A stretch of DNA of 64,000 nucleotides from Aliivibrio finisterrensis (GTDB taxonomy: Bacteria; Pseudomonadota; Gammaproteobacteria; Enterobacterales; Vibrionaceae). Under the pieces are notes generated by a model, which was not told where the DNA came from, ran no database searches, and was given only the letters and a program-made list of their open reading frames with translations. Position 1 is the first letter of the stretch, and every line of letters starts with the position of its first letter. The DNA lies in assembly GCF_008933155.1 (NCBI RefSeq), contig NZ_WBVP01000002.1:186001-250000 (forward strand). The letters are read 5' to 3'. The position numbers and the translations under genes were made by a program. This document shows, in pieces, positions 62,019-64,000 of this stretch.

Positions 62019-62557
62019 TAAAAATTACCTCGAATTACTGAAAAAGCGTAATGCTGACCGGATGGGTCTACCACATCGACAACGATACGCTTTAAGTTTC
62101 CGCTGATAGCATCCGGTTTTCCATCTAAATTAGCGTCGTAGAAAACCTCAATAGAAATAGAAAAGTTAGGATAAATACCTGCTAAATCATTGCCTAATAC
62201 ATCTTTTACAGAGCCAGTTAAGTTGTTAAAGTCATCAACATCGTTGTAGAGTGTTCTATTGCCTTTTTCTTTATCTCCGTCTTCACCAAGATAGTCTGGT
62301 TCTGTACAGGGAATCTCTGCTGGCTCGCATACAGGTAAACCCCCATTAGGACCACTATTTTGATCAAATTGGCGACCTACAATTTCATCCATTACCGCGG
62401 CACCAAGTTCAGCGGCTTTTGTTGAGTACATTAGTTCAGCATTATGTTGTGAACGAGGAACGAGTGAGGTGGTTATGATAATTAAGGCAAAACTCATTAG
62501 AACAATTGAGAGAACAATTGAAACCAGGCTAAATCCTTTTTGGTGTTTAGCAAGCAT
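62018..62557 (-). CDS. mshD: MSHA minor prepilin MshD
   Basis: A 179-residue prepilin if started at ATG 62557 (MLAKHQKGFSLVSIVLSIVL), with AAGGA 8 nt upstream. The open frame extends to 62620, but that adds a long basic lead overlapping mshC. The G-F cleavage site is present, but Glu5 is replaced (GFSLVSIV), which is usual for MshD/PilV-like members. A calcium-like loop YDANLDGKPDAISGN is visible near residue 145. Confidence 0.87.
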   Translation of the reverse strand: MLAKHQKGFSLVSIVLSIVLMSFALIIITTSLVPRSQHNAELMYSTKAAELGAAVMDEIVGRQFDQNSGPNGGLPVCEPAEIPCTEPDYLGEDGDKEKGNRTLYNDVDDFNNLTGSVKDVLGNDLAGIYPNFSISIEVFYDANLDGKPDAISGNLKRIVVDVVDPSGQHYAFSVIRGNF

Positions 62558-63071
62558 GAATATATCCTTCTTTTTCAATGCAGATTTTAGTTTGTGATTT
62601 AGCATTAATGAAAATTTCACAAGTTGTGTTTTTGCACTGCATTACTCGTCCCATTACATCAAAATCAAAAGCAAAAGGTGTTGCTAGTGCATTGTATTGA
62701 TTCCCTATCTGTAAGGCGAAGTCGGCATTTTGTTTTTCTAAAATAGCCACATAAGTAATGTCTTCGTTTTCAAGATACTCATTACTACGTTGGGTATTTG
62801 GAAAGGAGGTGGCGCATTCACTTGTTTTATCAAGGCTAACTTGCTGAGCTCGGTTTGAATTAATTAGCCATCGGTTACAGTAACCGCTTCTATTCATGGC
62901 GCGAGTTTGAGTTAAGCGTAATGAACGTAGTAATTCAGTTTGTAATGTATGCGCAGAAACGCTACTAATTCCAGAGAAATAGCTACTTGCGCTAATTGAT
63001 ATGATTGAGAGCAAAATAATGACAGCAATTAGCTCAATTAAAGTGAACCCTGATGTATGGTTTCGAGTCAT
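62547..63071 (-). CDS. mshC: MSHA minor prepilin MshC
   Basis: A 174-residue type IV prepilin. The leader MTRNHTSG is short, then FTLIELIAVIILLSIISISA with Glu5 intact. Cys pairs in the C-terminal half (MQCKNTTCEIF, ICIEKEGYIHAC) fit the family. It is the first gene of the mshCDOPQ run. In other Vibrio the major pilin mshA and mshB sit directly upstream, but here there is only 412 bp and a divergent lipase-like gene. The ribosome-binding site is weak. Confidence 0.87.
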   Translation of the reverse strand: MTRNHTSGFTLIELIAVIILLSIISISASSYFSGISSVSAHTLQTELLRSLRLTQTRAMNRSGYCNRWLINSNRAQQVSLDKTSECATSFPNTQRSNEYLENEDITYVAILEKQNADFALQIGNQYNALATPFAFDFDVMGRVMQCKNTTCEIFINAKSQTKICIEKEGYIHAC

Positions 63072-63298
63072 TTTTTATGTTACAAAACATTAACTGTAAA
63101 TAGGTCGGTTAGTGTACGGATAAAAGTTTTTAATGGAAGTGAAATAAGCGCTAATCAAATGGATATTTTATGTGATTTATGATTTATTAATGTAAAAATT
63201 CATTGTTTTTACTAAATTTTTTTTGCGATTGACTTCAAAAAATTAACTTCATTGAAAATACTCGCTTTTTATAAACTGTCAATGGGTGTTTATTGGTT

Positions 63299-63430
63299 TT
63301 AGAAATAAATAGAAAGAAAGCGTGAGGTGAGCTTTTCACCCCAACTTAGAGTTACTGGGCTGTTACCTTCTTGGCTTTGATCTGCGGCAATAACAAGAGA
63401 GCTGTCGAATAGTTTGTTAATGTTCTTCAT
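63299..63430 (-). CDS. Possible small ORF, 43 aa, in the mshC/lipase gap
   Basis: Reads MKNINKLFDSSLVIAADQSQ, EGNSPVTLSWGEKLTSRFLS, IYF. The composition looks coding-like and the ORF lies inside the 63072-63483 gap, upstream of mshC on the same strand. There is no convincing ribosome-binding site and I recognise no family. It may be a gene remnant. The remaining 63072-63298 is AT-rich and presumably holds the mshC promoter. Confidence 0.3.
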   Translation of the reverse strand: MKNINKLFDSSLVIAADQSQEGNSPVTLSWGEKLTSRFLSIYF

Positions 63431-63483
63431 CTAAGGGTAATAATGGAATAAAAAATACTCTATTATTATTTTATATTGTGTTT

Positions 63484-64000
63484 ATGGATGAACTTAATGA
63501 ATCAAATCGACTTTTTGCGATGTGCCAGCGTTGGAGTATTCTTCGGTCTGGTTGGTTTTCGTCAGCTTCAGTCAATGATATTGATAAGGTTGAAGAACCA
63601 ACCATGTTGACCAAACAAACCTTACAGATTGATGGCTTAAAGCATTGTAATAATACGAGTGATAACCGCATTCATTTAAATCCAGATGAACCGTTAACCA
63701 TTATCGCTCATGATTGCTTCGCTTCTGCTGGCCAATTTAAAACCTTAGCGGATGTCTATGGTTTATATGATCAACAAGCCATTTGTTTTGAATATGATGA
63801 TAGAAAAAGTTTAGAAGAAACCTCTGGCGAACTGGTTTCTGCCTTAAATAAATTATCAAATGAAAACCCTAATCAATCCCTGCATGTAATTGGACATAGT
63901 CAAGGTGGTTTGGTCGCTCGTCGGGCACTTACGGTTGATAGAGAGGATGAGAAAAAAGTCGTTACAAAACAATTGCAACTTACAACCATCTCTTCGCCAT
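63484..64000 (+). CDS. Lipase-like alpha/beta-hydrolase (3' end outside window)
   Basis: The frame is open from ATG 63484 to the right edge (172 codons). The visible part contains LTIIAHDCFASAGQFKTLAD, then CFEYDDRKSLEETSGELVSA, and the lipase nucleophile elbow VIGHSQGGLVARRAL. This matches GxSxG class-3/PGAP1-like lipases. No clear signal peptide is seen and the ribosome-binding site is weak, so the true start is uncertain (GTG 63478 is an alternative). Confidence 0.75.
   Translation, partial: MDELNESNRLFAMCQRWSILRSGWFSSASVNDIDKVEEPTMLTKQTLQIDGLKHCNNTSDNRIHLNPDEPLTIIAHDCFASAGQFKTLADVYGLYDQQAICFEYDDRKSLEETSGELVSALNKLSNENPNQSLHVIGHSQGGLVARRALTVDREDEKKVVTKQLQLTTISSP

Overview
The window looks like a Vibrionaceae chromosome, most likely Aliivibrio (fischeri/logei group). 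The evidence is the AT-rich coding style, a VF530-family protein, an H-NOX/H-NOX-kinase pair, MSHA-type minor pilin genes, a ugp glycerophosphate operon, and two kinds of short palindromic repeat that I recall as typical of this genus. I cannot tell which chromosome or species it is. I saw no rRNA, tRNA or CRISPR array.

Layout. 0-9 kb: end of an outer-membrane barrel gene, the ABC-F ATPase ybiT, a DnaQ-like exonuclease, a Trp-rich small protein, a MITE-like repeat, an rsgA-type GTPase, soxR, small unknown genes, and a divergent LysR/zinc-independent MDR reductase pair. 9-16.4 kb: a lipoprotein hydrolase, a MarR regulator with two matching operators, a DUF3861-like gene, two EamA transporters around an old-yellow-enzyme gene, and an SOS-controlled umuDC operon. 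16.5-19.1 kb: a scarred region with a catB-like 5' fragment fused to a lysR 3' fragment, a serine-recombinase fragment, a flavin-reductase gene and possible insertion-sequence end repeats.

19-31 kb: the ugpBAEC operon with a candidate Pho box, a LysR/alkylsulfatase divergent pair, an Rpn-type nuclease, and a SetA/B-like sugar exporter facing an AraC-LysR regulator pair. 31-37.6 kb: a 27-residue membrane peptide, a TetR regulator, a second MITE-like element, and an RND efflux operon with two lipoprotein adaptors and one permease. 37.7-45 kb: the VF530-family gene, then a five-gene minus-strand envelope cluster (TPR-like lipoprotein, LpoB-like lipoprotein, secreted protein, FlgT-like protein, outer-membrane barrel). 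This cluster is the best candidate here for an undescribed system.

45-64 kb: SDR/LysR pair, CHASE3-GGDEF cyclase, a KANL3/Tex30-like hydrolase, a His-rich small protein with an MFS transporter, a lipoprotein, the nitric-oxide sensor pair hnoX-hnoK, a POT peptide transporter and an M14 metallohydrolase, and an overlapping mshC-D-O-P-Q operon with no mshBA next to it. A lipase-like gene runs off the right edge.

Much of the window follows one plan: a regulator transcribed divergently from a transporter or enzyme (LysR/MDR, LysR/sulfatase, AraC/Set, TetR/RND, LysR/SDR). This is typical of accessory, environment-responsive chromosome regions.
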